A stretch of 64,000 nucleotides of DNA from Streptomyces venezuelae (GCF_008642355.1 NZ_CP029193.1:7402001-7466000), one strand, 5' to 3'; shown: positions 35,991-44,785, counted from the first letter of the stretch. Notes: a model not told the origin generated them from the letters alone. Numbers and translations are program-made.

Positions 35991-36362
35991 ATGGGTCTGC
36001 GGTGGTTCCGGGCTGCGGACGTGGACGGCGACGGTGCGATCACGCGGCAGGACGTCGTCCTGATGAGCGAGCGCTACGTCCGGGCCAGGGGCATCGGCCC
36101 CCACTCCGCCCAGGCCCAGCAGATGTACGAGACCATGCGTCGGTTCTGGGAGGCCGTCATCGCTCCCGCCGACACCGACAAGGACGACAGGGTGACGTCG
36201 GCGGAGATGACACAGGCCTTCGCCGCGATGTTCGTCGACCGTGCCCGCTACCCCGAAGAACTCGCCCCGGTCGCCGACCACTTCTTCGATCTGGCCGACG
36301 GTGACGGCGACGGCGCGATCAGTCTGACCGAGTTCACGCACATCTTCGGCCGCCTCCACTGA
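35991..36362 (+). CDS. EF-hand calcium-binding protein, probably N-terminally truncated
   Basis: ATG 35991 gives 123 residues with three EF loops: DVDGDGAITRQD (about residues 10-21), DTDKDDRVTSAE (61-72) and DGDGDGAISLTE (102-113). Acidic residues at positions 1, 3, 5 and 12 suit Ca binding. Related calerythrin-like proteins of about 170-180 residues have four EF hands and an N-terminal helix before the first loop. Here the first loop starts almost at the N-terminus and the ribosome site is poor, so the start may be secondary after loss of the 5' end. It may be non-functional. Confidence 0.6.
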   Translation: MGLRWFRAADVDGDGAITRQDVVLMSERYVRARGIGPHSAQAQQMYETMRRFWEAVIAPADTDKDDRVTSAEMTQAFAAMFVDRARYPEELAPVADHFFDLADGDGDGAISLTEFTHIFGRLH

Positions 36363-36373
36363 GCGCGCGGCGG

Positions 36374-37459
36374 CTACGGGTCGCCGGGGGCGGGAGGTGC
36401 CGCGGGGAGCTCTACCGTGACGTGCAGGCCGCCGGTGGGGCGCGGTGTGAGGGTGAGGGTTCCGTCGTGTGCCCGGGTGATCGTGTCGGCGATGGCCAGG
36501 CCGAGGCCGACGCCCGCGTGTTGAGCGTGAGTGCGTTGCGTGCCTCGTTGGAACGGTTCCGTCAGGGTCGCGATCTGCTCGGGGGGCAGGTGCGCGCCGG
36601 TGTTCTCCACCGTCAGGACCACCGTGTGGGGGCGGACGCTCGTGTGGACCCGGACGGTCCCTCCCTCCGGCACGTTGTGGACGATCGCGTTCTGCACGAG
36701 GTTCGTGATCAGCTGCAGCAGGAGCGCCGGTGAGCCGATGGCGGGGGCGATGTGGCCGCCTGTTTCGAGGGTGACGTCGCGGCCTTCCGCGAGGGGGAGG
36801 AGCGTCTCGGTGGCCTCCTCCGCCATGAGGGACAGGTCGACGCGTTCCCTTGTGAAGGACCGCCGTTGGGCGCGGCTGAGGAGGAGCAGCGCCTCGGTGA
36901 GGTCGATGGCGCGGGCGTTGACGGTGTGGAGGCGGTCGACGAGTTCGGTCGTGTCGTGGTGCGGGTCCGTGCGGGCCACGTCCAGGAGCGACTTCGAGAT
37001 CGCCAGGGGCGTGCGCAGTTCGTGCGAGGCGTTGGCGGCGAATCGCTGCTGTTCGGCGACGTGCGCCTCGAGCCGTTCCAGCATCGCGTCGAAGGCGTCG
37101 GCGAGTTCGCGGAACTCGTCCGCGCGGCCCGGCAGGCGGATGCGGTGGGAGAGCGATCCGTTCGCCGCCGTGCGCGTGGCGTGGGTGATGCGGTCCAGGG
37201 GCGCGAGCATGCGGCCGGCCAGGATCCAGCCTCCTCCGAGTCCGAACACCAGCATGAACAGCATCGTGACGGCCGCGACCGGAGCGAACTCGCGCGCGAC
37301 GGGGATCTCGTAGCCGGGGTCGAAGCGGAGCCCGACGTGTTCCACGCGCGTCAGGAAGAACCACCCGGCCATCAGCATCAGGCCGCTCGCCAGCATCAGG
37401 AACGCGGTGTAGCTGAGGGTGAGTTTGAGGCGCACGCTCAGGCCCGGCTCCCTATGCAC
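36374..37459 (-). CDS. sensor histidine kinase of a two-component system
   Basis: A 361-residue membrane kinase with two helices (about residues 10-33 and 60-80) flanking a short extracellular loop, a HAMP segment, HisKA with ASHELRTPLAIS (phospho-His), and a HATPase domain with NLVQNAIVHN (N box) and GVGLGLAIAD (G box). The GTG start overlaps the response regulator stop by eight bases. The pair is of the OmpR/EnvZ type. The short sensor loop suggests sensing of the membrane or a small ligand. Confidence 0.92.
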   Translation of the reverse strand: MHREPGLSVRLKLTLSYTAFLMLASGLMLMAGWFFLTRVEHVGLRFDPGYEIPVAREFAPVAAVTMLFMLVFGLGGGWILAGRMLAPLDRITHATRTAANGSLSHRIRLPGRADEFRELADAFDAMLERLEAHVAEQQRFAANASHELRTPLAISKSLLDVARTDPHHDTTELVDRLHTVNARAIDLTEALLLLSRAQRRSFTRERVDLSLMAEEATETLLPLAEGRDVTLETGGHIAPAIGSPALLLQLITNLVQNAIVHNVPEGGTVRVHTSVRPHTVVLTVENTGAHLPPEQIATLTEPFQRGTQRTHAQHAGVGLGLAIADTITRAHDGTLTLTPRPTGGLHVTVELPAAPPAPGDP

Positions 37460-38150
37460 GGGTGCCGCCCTCGCCTCCGGTGCCGGGCCGCGCCGCCTCG
37501 ATGCGGTAACCGACCCCCGGCACCGTCGCGATCACCCACGGTTCGCCGAGCCGCTTGCGCAGCGCCGAGACGGTGATGCGCACCGCGTTGGTGAACGGAT
37601 CCGCGTTCTCGTCCCACGCGCGTTCGAGCAGCTCTTCGGCGCTGACGACACCGCCCTCCGCCGCGACGAGCACTTCGAGCACGGCGAACTGCTTCCTGGT
37701 CAGGGCGACGAACCGGTCGTCCCTGTACACCTCCCTGCGGAACGGATCGAGGCGCAGACCGGCGATCTCGCGCACCGGAGGCCTGCTGTGGGCGCGTCTG
37801 CGGTCGAGGGCCCTGAGGCGGAGCGCGAGTTCACGGAGCTCGAAGGGTTTCGTGAGGTAGTCGTCGGCTCCGAGCTCGAACCCGGTGGCCTTGTCGTCGA
37901 GACGGTCGGCCGCGGTGAGCATGAGGATCGGCATGCCGCTGCCGGACGCGACGATGCGTCGGGCGATCTCGTCACCGGTCGGCCCGGGGATGTCCCGGTC
38001 GAGGACCGCGATGTCGTAGGCGTTCCGGTCGAGGAGTTCCAGAGCGGTGTCGCCGTCGCCCGCGATGTCGGCGGCGATCGCTTCCAGCCGCAGGCCGTCG
38101 CGGATGGCCTCCGCCATATAGGGCTCGTCTTCGACGATCAGGACACGCAT
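37452..38150 (-). CDS. OmpR-family response regulator
   Basis: ATG 38150 gives 232 residues beginning MRVLIVEDEP. The receiver domain has the acidic pocket (Glu/Asp 7-9), phospho-acceptor Asp in DIAVLDRDIPG, Thr in LTAAD and Lys in LTKPFEL. The C-terminal winged helix has LTRKQFAVLEVLV and VRITVSALRKRLG. A longer frame to 38327 lacks conservation. Coupled to the sensor kinase. The divergent EEP-family gene at 38237 is a candidate target, with only 86 bases between. Confidence 0.92.
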   Translation of the reverse strand: MRVLIVEDEPYMAEAIRDGLRLEAIAADIAGDGDTALELLDRNAYDIAVLDRDIPGPTGDEIARRIVASGSGMPILMLTAADRLDDKATGFELGADDYLTKPFELRELALRLRALDRRRAHSRPPVREIAGLRLDPFRREVYRDDRFVALTRKQFAVLEVLVAAEGGVVSAEELLERAWDENADPFTNAVRITVSALRKRLGEPWVIATVPGVGYRIEAARPGTGGEGGTRA

Positions 38151-38236
38151 GCGCTCACAGTACGAGTCGGCGCATATCGTCGACGTATCGAAAACCGCAT
38201 ACGTGTCGGCAACAGCGCATTGCTTCCACTGGCGGC

Positions 38237-39325
38237 ATGACTCGAATTCCAGCATGTGACACGGTGCAGGAGGGCGTGCGGGGCGGCCCCGCGCCCGAGC
38301 AGGACAGGCGGGGGACCCCGCGTCCACGCATCCACCGGTGGATACGTTCCCTTCGCGGGCCGGGACCGTGGAGGCGCGGCCTGGTGACCGCGGCGTTCGC
38401 CCTCGTGCTGGGCCTGCTCCTGCTGCTGCACCGGCGGATCACCGACCGAGGCGGCGTCGGCAGTCTGGTGGAGACGTTCCTGCCCTGGTTCGGCCTGGGC
38501 GTGCCCGTGCTGCTGGTCATCGCGCTGTGGCGGCGCTCCGCCTCCGCGACCGTCGCGCTGCTCCTGCCGGTCACCGCGTGGCTGAGCCTCTTCGGCGGGC
38601 TGCTCGGCGACAGGTCCCGGTCGGGCGGCGACCTCACCCTCGTCAGTCACAACGTCGCGGCCGAGAACACCGATCCGGTCGGCACCGCCCGCGCCCTGGC
38701 CGAGTCGGGTGCGGACGTGCTCGCGCTGGAGGAGATCAGCGAGGAGGCCAGGGGGACGTACGAGAAGGAGCTGGCGAAGGCGTACCCGCACCACACCGTG
38801 CAGGGCACGGTCGGGCTGTGGAGCAAGGCGCCGCTCTCCCACACGCGGCCCGTCGACACCGAGCAGGACGTCGGGCCCCTCGGGGACAGCAAGCCGGCGG
38901 CGGACAAGCTGGTCGACAACAGGGCGCTGCGGACCACGGTGGCGACGGACCAGGGCCCCCTCGCCGTGTACGTGGCCCACCTCGGGTCCGTACGGGTGAC
39001 GTCGGACGGCGGCTTCGGCACGGCCACGCGCAACAGGAACGCCCAGGCCCTCACCCGCGCCCTCGCCGCCGAGCGGAGCGACCGCGTGGTCCTCCTCGGC
39101 GACCTGAACGGCACCATGGACGACCGCGCCTTCGGCGGTCTCACCGCACAGCTGCACTCGGCCCACGAGGAGGCGGGGAGTGGGTTCGGGTTCAGCTGGC
39201 CCGCGGATTTCCCCGTGGCACGGATCGACCAGATCCTGGTCCGTGGGGTGGAGGCGAAGCGTGCGTGGGTGCTGCCCGGGACGGGCAGCGATCACCTGCC
39301 CGTGGGGGCCGCGATCAGCTGGTGA
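38237..39325 (+). CDS. membrane-anchored endonuclease/exonuclease/phosphatase family protein
   Basis: The 362-residue product has about three N-terminal hydrophobic helices (residues 48-125) and an extracellular EEP domain: SHNVAAEN (first Asn), LEEISEEARG (metal Glu), VAHLGS, LLGDLNGTMDD (Asp/Asn) and GSDHLPV (final Asp-His pair). All catalytic motif positions are present. The family hydrolyses phosphodiesters of nucleic acids or lipids; an outer-face location suggests lipid, teichoic-type or extracellular DNA substrates. Divergent from the two-component system. Confidence 0.88.
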   Translation: MTRIPACDTVQEGVRGGPAPEQDRRGTPRPRIHRWIRSLRGPGPWRRGLVTAAFALVLGLLLLLHRRITDRGGVGSLVETFLPWFGLGVPVLLVIALWRRSASATVALLLPVTAWLSLFGGLLGDRSRSGGDLTLVSHNVAAENTDPVGTARALAESGADVLALEEISEEARGTYEKELAKAYPHHTVQGTVGLWSKAPLSHTRPVDTEQDVGPLGDSKPAADKLVDNRALRTTVATDQGPLAVYVAHLGSVRVTSDGGFGTATRNRNAQALTRALAAERSDRVVLLGDLNGTMDDRAFGGLTAQLHSAHEEAGSGFGFSWPADFPVARIDQILVRGVEAKRAWVLPGTGSDHLPVGAAISW

Positions 39326-39394
39326 CCCGGCCTCGCCCCCGCACTCGACAGCGGTGTGGCCGGAATCCAACCTTGACCGTGTCCTGCCGAAGTC

Positions 39395-39410
39395 TATGGT
39401 CTGGACTAAT
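39395..39410 (+). promoter_or_regulatory. DasR-like operator upstream of the LPMO gene
   Basis: TATGGTCTGGACTAAT resembles the DasR-responsive element (consensus core TGGTCTAGACCA), matching at 10 of 12 core positions (39397-39408). DasR represses chitin genes until glucosamine phosphates accumulate. The site lies about 100 bases before the gene for a secreted chitin-type oxygenase. Confidence 0.6.
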
Positions 39411-39510
39411 CGGCAGACGTGACCCCCTCACCCCTGCCGTCAACCCCCGCGCCCCACCCAGCACTTCACGTCGCACACCCCCATGAAGCATTGCCCGTGA
39501 AGGAGTACGC

Positions 39511-40026
39511 ATGGACAAGAAGCGGAAGATCGCCGCGGCGATAGGCGCCGGGATGGCGCCCGTACTCGCCCTGACGCTGCCGACCGGCTCGGCCGGCGCG
39601 CACGGATACGTGAACGCGCCGGCGAGCCGGCAGGCGCAGTGCGCCGCACGGACCATCGCGTGCGGCGACATCAAGTACGAGCCGCAGAGCGTCGAGGGTC
39701 CCAAGGGTCTGCGCAGTTGCAGCGGCGGCAACGCGCGCTTCGCCGAGCTGGACAACGACGGCAAGGGCTGGAAGGTCAGCGACGTCAGCAGGACGCAGAC
39801 CTTCACCTGGACGTTCACGGCGCGGCACCGCACCGCGAACTACGAGTACTTCGTCGACGGCACGAAGGTCGCGACCGTCGACGGCCACAACCAGCAGCCC
39901 CCGGCGACCGTCTCGCACCAGGTCAACCTCGGCAACTTCACCGGCAGGCACAAGGTCCTCGCGGTGTGGAACATCGGGGACACGTCCAACGCCTTCTACG
40001 CGTGCATCGACGTCAACATCCGCTGA
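39511..40026 (+). CDS. AA10 lytic polysaccharide monooxygenase (chitin-active type)
   Basis: A 171-residue secreted protein. The signal peptide (MDKKRKIAAAI...) ends at GSAGA, so the mature protein starts with His31 of HGYVNAPASR, the copper-coordinating His brace. His106 in FTARHRTANYEYF is the second copper ligand, and Phe162 (NAFYACID) suits the axial position. Cys44/Cys51 and others can form disulfides. No carbohydrate-binding module is attached, as in the small Streptomyces CHB1-type proteins. It should oxidatively cleave crystalline chitin outside the cell. Confidence 0.92.
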   Translation: MDKKRKIAAAIGAGMAPVLALTLPTGSAGAHGYVNAPASRQAQCAARTIACGDIKYEPQSVEGPKGLRSCSGGNARFAELDNDGKGWKVSDVSRTQTFTWTFTARHRTANYEYFVDGTKVATVDGHNQQPPATVSHQVNLGNFTGRHKVLAVWNIGDTSNAFYACIDVNIR

Positions 40027-40036
40027 ACCTTGCTGG

Positions 40037-41134
40037 TCAGACTGTGCTGAGCGGATGGGCCGCCGTCGCCGAGCGCGGCGGCCAGGCGCGGGGTGCCAGG
40101 ATGCCGAGGACGTAGGCGCGGGCGACCAGGGCAGGGCGGGTCGCCGCGCCCAACAGGTGCCGCAGACGGCTCAGATGGTAGTCGACCGTCTGCCGCGACA
40201 GATGCAACGACGTGGCGATGTCGCCGTTGCTGCTGCCCTCCGCGAGCAGCGACAGGATGCGGATCTGCGCGGCGGTCAGCGCCGGATGCGCCTCGTGGGC
40301 GAGGCTCTGATGCGTGGCCACGGCCCACACGTGCCGCGCCCGCGACGTCGAGTGGCCGACCGGCGCGTGACCGACCGGCGCGTGGCCGCCTGAGGGGTGG
40401 CCGGTCGACGAGTGACCGATCGACGTGAGGTGCAGCTGCGCGCGCCGCTGCAGACCGTGCGCGTCCACGAGCACCGCGGAGGTCTCCACCCGTCTCGTAC
40501 GACGGGATATCAGGCCGTTCCAGCGGGCGTGCAGCCGGGCCAGGTCGGGCGACGGTGCCAGGAGGGTGTGCGCGCGGCGGCCCACCAGGTCGTGCGGGCT
40601 GACCTGGAACAGTTCGGCCGCCGCCGCGCTCGCCTCGACCACCCGCCCGTTCGCGGAGAGCAGCGCGCAGGGCAGACCGCTGTGGTCGCGCAGGGCCTGC
40701 AGGTTCTCCTCCGCCTCCTGCCACTGGACCGTGGCGCGCAGATGGTCCGTGACGTCCACGTAGATCCCGGCGACGCAGGTCCGCGCGTTCTCCCGGACGG
40801 GGAAGCGGTGGCCGACCGCCCTGCCCGCGCTGCCGTCCGGGCGCCGGTAGGCGAGGGTGTGGCGGACCGGTGTGCCCCGGCCGAGGATCTCCTGGTCGAG
40901 GGCGCGGAACTGTTCGGCGTCCGCGGGCTCGTCGAGGTCCTCGATGTACCTGCCGATCACCTGCTCCGGGACCGTGCCGTAGAGGTGTGCGTAGGCGTGG
41001 TTGGCCCACAGGTAGCGGCCGTCGCTGTCCCGTATGAACGCGGCGGCGGGGGCGAGGTCGACGAGGTCCGCGAAGGCCGCGTATCTGCCGGGGGTACCGG
41101 TCCTGCTCAGTGCCTTGAAGGTGGAATCGTCCAC
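40037..41134 (-). CDS. PAS-PAS-LuxR type transcriptional regulator
   Basis: The 365-residue product has two PAS domains (about residues 20-130: AFIRDSDGRYLWANHAYAHL; and 148-245: CALLSANGRVVEASAAAAEL) and a C-terminal LuxR helix-turn-helix (LTAAQIRILSLLAEGSSNGDIA, residues 290-345). A Gly/His-rich linker with repeated G-H-A-P-V / G-H-S-x units lies between PAS 2 and the HTH. The PAS domains probably sense a ligand or redox state. It ends ten bases from the convergent LPMO gene. The perfect palindrome at 41241 lies in its upstream region. Confidence 0.88.
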   Translation of the reverse strand: MDDSTFKALSRTGTPGRYAAFADLVDLAPAAAFIRDSDGRYLWANHAYAHLYGTVPEQVIGRYIEDLDEPADAEQFRALDQEILGRGTPVRHTLAYRRPDGSAGRAVGHRFPVRENARTCVAGIYVDVTDHLRATVQWQEAEENLQALRDHSGLPCALLSANGRVVEASAAAAELFQVSPHDLVGRRAHTLLAPSPDLARLHARWNGLISRRTRRVETSAVLVDAHGLQRRAQLHLTSIGHSSTGHPSGGHAPVGHAPVGHSTSRARHVWAVATHQSLAHEAHPALTAAQIRILSLLAEGSSNGDIATSLHLSRQTVDYHLSRLRHLLGAATRPALVARAYVLGILAPRAWPPRSATAAHPLSTV

Positions 41135-41240
41135 AGCGGTCTCCGTCCGTATACGACTGGCTGACGCTCAGTCACACGGCACTGGATATCCCGCCCTCAG
41201 CTCGCACATGCCCCCTTCTCGGCCGAACTGCCGCAGACGA

Positions 41241-41262
41241 GACTCAGGCATTTGCCTGAGTC
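41241..41262 (+). promoter_or_regulatory. perfect 22-bp palindrome between LuxR-type and ATP-grasp genes
   Basis: GACTCAGGCA-TT-TGCCTGAGTC has ten-base perfect arms. It lies 107 bases upstream of the PAS-LuxR start and 135 bases upstream of the divergent ATP-grasp operon. It is a likely operator for the LuxR-type protein or another dimeric regulator controlling both directions. A terminator is unlikely as the flanking genes diverge. Confidence 0.65.
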
Positions 41263-41396
41263 CCCGGTGCCCGGTGGGGCGTTGCGGACATGCCGGGTTT
41301 GGTCCCCTGGAGTGAGCGGGTGAACACGCCCCGCCATGTGAAGGCTCGACGGCCCGTATCCACGGCCCGTGACTCGATGAATGGAGACGAACTTCC

Positions 41397-42770
41397 GTGA
41401 GCAAGGTGCTGTTAGTGCATGCCAAGGGTGGTCCGCCGCTCGGTCACGTCCTGTCCCGGACGGCCGCGAGGGCGGAAGTGCACCTGCTGGCGCTCAGCGC
41501 TCTGCCTCCCGCCGTGGCGGGGCCCGCCCGGAGACTGTGCGCGTCCGTCGTCACGCCCGACGAGACCCACCGCTCCGACCTGGTGTCCCTGATCGTCGAG
41601 CGGGCCGAGACCGTCGGCGCGGACGCGGTGCTCACCTTCTCCGAATACGCGGTCGTCGCCGTCGCCGAGGCGTGCGAGACGCTCGGCCTCGCGGGGGCCG
41701 GGAACGCCGCCGCGCTCGCCCGCGACAAGCGGCTCATGCGGCGCACCTGGCAGCAGCACGCCCTCCCGCAGCCCGAGTTCCGCCCCGTCCGCACCGAGGC
41801 CGATCTGCACGCGGCAGCCCGCGAGCTGGCCGGACCGCTGCTCCTCAAGGCGGCCTGGAGCGCCGGATCCACCGCGCACCAGATCATCCGCGACCCGCGC
41901 GAGGTCCCGGCCGCCTGGGCCCGCTCCAGGGAAGTCATGGCCGAGTCCGCCCAGTTGGGGTTCGCCGAACTGCATGTCGCCGAGGCGGACGCCGACTTCG
42001 TCGTCGAGCAGATCGTCACCGGCACCGCGTCGGACTGGTTCGACGAGCCCGGCTGGGGCGACTACGTGAGCGTCGAGGGCGTCGTCGCGGGCGGCACTTT
42101 CCACCCGGTCTGCATCAGCGGCCGCATGCCCACCGTCGAGCCGTTCACCGAACGCGCCAGCATCACCCCCGCCCTCCTCGCCCAGGACGCCCAGGACCGG
42201 ATCGTGGACCTGGCCCGGCGCGCCGTCGACGCGCTCGGCCTGCGCGACTGCGGCACGCACACGGAGATCAAGCTCGGCGCGGGCGGCCGCATGTGGCTGA
42301 TCGAGACGGCCGCACGGTTCGGCGGCGCGATGACCGTGCCGCAGATCGAGGAGGTCTTCGGCCTCGACCTCGTCGGCGTGCTCGTCGACCACCTCGTCGG
42401 ACGCCCCGTGGAATGGCCCGAGCGGGCCCTCACCCCGGAGCGGGCGCGCGGCGCCGCGGGCTCCCTCGTCGTCCTCGCCGTCGACGGGGAGGGCGAGGCC
42501 TGGCGCGGCCGCAAGGTGTGGGACTTCCCCTCCGTGACCGCGGACGTGTCTCTGAGCCGGGGGAGCGAGCTGTCGGTGGTCCCGGAGAGCTCCCTCGCCG
42601 ACGGCAGCGTCGTGCCGGTGTACGACCCGGCCGCCGGCGCCAACACCATGGCCGCCCTGTGCCTGCTCTCCGCCACCACCCCGAAGACCGTGCTGCACGA
42701 CTTCGAGGTCCTGGTCGACGCCCTGCCCCACGTGCTGCCCGCCGCCCGTCCCGAGGAGGTCCCGGCATGA
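41397..42770 (+). CDS. ATP-grasp domain ligase
   Basis: The GTG 41397 follows GGAGACGAA and gives 457 residues. N-terminal Rossmann-like domain (MSKVLLVHAKGGPPLGH), then ATP-grasp with ARDKRLMRRTWQQHALPQPEF, LLLKAAWSAGS (ATP-binding Lys), DFVVEQIVTG and THTEIKLGAGGRMWLIETAARFGG, which supplies metal-binding Glu/Asn-like residues. The layout is that of carbamoyl-phosphate/BL00235-like carboxylate-amine ligases, which join a carboxylate and an amine through an acyl phosphate. Substrates unknown. It heads a coupled operon with a dikinase-like protein and a transporter. Confidence 0.88.
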   Translation: MSKVLLVHAKGGPPLGHVLSRTAARAEVHLLALSALPPAVAGPARRLCASVVTPDETHRSDLVSLIVERAETVGADAVLTFSEYAVVAVAEACETLGLAGAGNAAALARDKRLMRRTWQQHALPQPEFRPVRTEADLHAAARELAGPLLLKAAWSAGSTAHQIIRDPREVPAAWARSREVMAESAQLGFAELHVAEADADFVVEQIVTGTASDWFDEPGWGDYVSVEGVVAGGTFHPVCISGRMPTVEPFTERASITPALLAQDAQDRIVDLARRAVDALGLRDCGTHTEIKLGAGGRMWLIETAARFGGAMTVPQIEEVFGLDLVGVLVDHLVGRPVEWPERALTPERARGAAGSLVVLAVDGEGEAWRGRKVWDFPSVTADVSLSRGSELSVVPESSLADGSVVPVYDPAAGANTMAALCLLSATTPKTVLHDFEVLVDALPHVLPAARPEEVPA

Positions 42771-44785
42771 CCGCCCAACTGCTCACCGGCCCCGCCGAAC
42801 CGGCCACGGACCGCACGGTCGTCGGCGAGAACCTCTCCCTGCCGCTCTTCCGCACCCTCTCCGGAGTCCTCGCCGGACACCCGTATCTGAAGGTCGTCGT
42901 CGACCGCGCCGAGAACACCTGGCACCTCCTCGACACCGCCGCGCACCCCTTCCACGTCAACTACATCGCCACCCGCATCCTCGGCATGGACCTCACCGCG
43001 CTCGACGCGGACCTCGACGCGTTCAACGCCTCCGTCTACACGGACCCCGACCGCCGCTTCCTGCTCGGCGTGCTCTCCCTGCACACCGACGAGGACACCG
43101 AAGGCCGCGAACGCACCTTCCTCGTCCTGGAGACGACCGAGGCCGACACCATGCACGGCGAACTGCTCGCGTTCTTCCACGAGTTCGTGCGCGCCCGGGT
43201 CGACGGCAGGCTGCCGCTCCTCCTGAAACCCGCCAACCACGGGCAGGAGGAGGCCCTCGCGGCGATCAGTGAACAGAGCGTGCCGCGGATCCTCGGCCAC
43301 GAACTCTTCGGCTCCCGCGCCCGCACCCCGCTCAACCCCGGCGAGGCCACCGGCCGACTGCGGTTCTTCCGCACGCACGACGAGTACACCGCGGCGGCGG
43401 GCGAACTCGGCTGGGCGGACATCGTGGCCATGCCCTGTCTGCCCGACGACGTGCCCCGCGTCGCGGGATTCCTCAACACCGCGCCGATCACCCCGCTCTC
43501 CCACACCAATGTCCTCGCCTCAGGGTGGGGCATCCCCAACGCGATCGTCCGCGACCTGGAGCACCTCGTCGCGAAGGACGGCCTGGACGGCGCGTGGGTC
43601 CGCTACCGGGTCCGCGAGGACGAGATATCCCTCGAACGCCTCGACCACGCACCCGACGTGCGCGCCCCCGCCTGGCACCAGCAGCGCATCCGCCTCGAAC
43701 CGCCGCTCCTCGAAGACGCCCCCGTGCTCGCCCTGCACCGGCTGCGCAGCACCGACCGCGACCGCTACGGCACCAAGGCCGCCAACCTCGGCGAACTGCA
43801 CCACGTGCTCGACAGCCGCACGGCCGATCTGACCGCGTTCTACGGCCGGCCGCGGCCCCCGCGCGAGAACCTCCACGGTCACCTCGCGGCCCGCCTCGGC
43901 CTCAGCGCCTTCCATACGGGAGCGCCCACCGGCAGCGAACTGCGGGCCGCGGCGGCCGAGTTCGTGGCGTCTTCGGTCAGCGCGCCGAACGGCGTCGCGC
44001 TGCCGTTCGCTCTCCAGCAGCACTTCCTCGCCTCGTCCGCCGTCCTGCAACAGGGCATCGGCAAGCTCAAGATGGCGCTCGAACTCGACGCCACCGACGT
44101 CCTGGACTCGCTCTGCCTGCAACTCCAGCACCTGATCCGGCAGACGCCCGTCCCCGAGCCGGTCACCCGGCAGATCAGTCAGGCGTTCCCCGCCCACTCC
44201 AACAGCCGCCTGGTGGTGCGCTCCTCGTCCAACGCCGAGGACCTGCCGGGCTTCTCCGCGGCCGGTGTCTACGACTCCGTGACGACCGTCCACGGCGCCG
44301 GTGAACTCCTCGACGCCGTACGCCAGGTGTGGGCCTCGCTGCTCTCGCCCCGCAGCGTGCGCCTGCGCCACGACGTCGGCATCTCGCTGGACGACACGTA
44401 CATGGGCGTCATCATCCAGGAGTACGTCCCCGCCTCGCTCGGCGGCGTCCTGGTGACCTGCAACCCGACCCGCCGCGAGGACTTCCGCAACGTCTACCTC
44501 AACTGTTCCCCCGGCTCCCCGGAACAGGTCGTCGAGGGCTCGGTCCTGCCGCAGCAGTACCTGTACAACACCGTCGAGGGCGGCGGCCGCACCGTCGCCC
44601 TCGGCTCCTGGGGCGACGGGCTCTCCGCCGCCACCCGCGCCCGGCTCGCCGACCTGTCCCTGACCGGACGGCTCCTGCAGTCCCACTTCAGCGCGGACGA
44701 CGTGGACAGGCCGCTCGACATCGAGTGGCTGATGACCGACCGGGGCGACTTCCGGCTGGTCCAGATCCGCCCGTACGCGCTGTGA
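42767..44785 (+). CDS. PEP/pyruvate-binding (PEP-synthase-like) phosphotransferase
   Basis: The ATG overlaps the previous stop (ATGA); 672 residues. Residues about 165-290 resemble a swivelling phospho-histidine domain, with PITPLSHTNVLASGWGIPNA and candidate His246. Residues 333-672 match the PPDK/PEP-synthase ATP-binding domain: GTKAANLGEL, VVRSSSNAEDLPGFSAAGV, IIQEYV and the end DFRLVQIRPY. The domain order (His domain first, ATP domain last) is the reverse of PEP synthase. The family moves phosphate from ATP via His to an acceptor, as in rifampin phosphotransferase or water dikinases. It probably phosphorylates a metabolite made or used by the ATP-grasp enzyme. Confidence 0.85.
   Translation: MTAQLLTGPAEPATDRTVVGENLSLPLFRTLSGVLAGHPYLKVVVDRAENTWHLLDTAAHPFHVNYIATRILGMDLTALDADLDAFNASVYTDPDRRFLLGVLSLHTDEDTEGRERTFLVLETTEADTMHGELLAFFHEFVRARVDGRLPLLLKPANHGQEEALAAISEQSVPRILGHELFGSRARTPLNPGEATGRLRFFRTHDEYTAAAGELGWADIVAMPCLPDDVPRVAGFLNTAPITPLSHTNVLASGWGIPNAIVRDLEHLVAKDGLDGAWVRYRVREDEISLERLDHAPDVRAPAWHQQRIRLEPPLLEDAPVLALHRLRSTDRDRYGTKAANLGELHHVLDSRTADLTAFYGRPRPPRENLHGHLAARLGLSAFHTGAPTGSELRAAAAEFVASSVSAPNGVALPFALQQHFLASSAVLQQGIGKLKMALELDATDVLDSLCLQLQHLIRQTPVPEPVTRQISQAFPAHSNSRLVVRSSSNAEDLPGFSAAGVYDSVTTVHGAGELLDAVRQVWASLLSPRSVRLRHDVGISLDDTYMGVIIQEYVPASLGGVLVTCNPTRREDFRNVYLNCSPGSPEQVVEGSVLPQQYLYNTVEGGGRTVALGSWGDGLSAATRARLADLSLTGRLLQSHFSADDVDRPLDIEWLMTDRGDFRLVQIRPYAL

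Noticed and set aside
35867..36400. attR-like repeat of the tRNA-Pro 3' end at the right side of the defence operon
   Set aside because: I compared by eye for the T-arm and acceptor sequence and found no copy, and no integrase gene is in the window.
40319..40432. CRISPR-like repeats
   Set aside because: The repeats are short, in frame within the PAS-LuxR coding sequence, lack unique spacers of constant length, and no cas gene is present.
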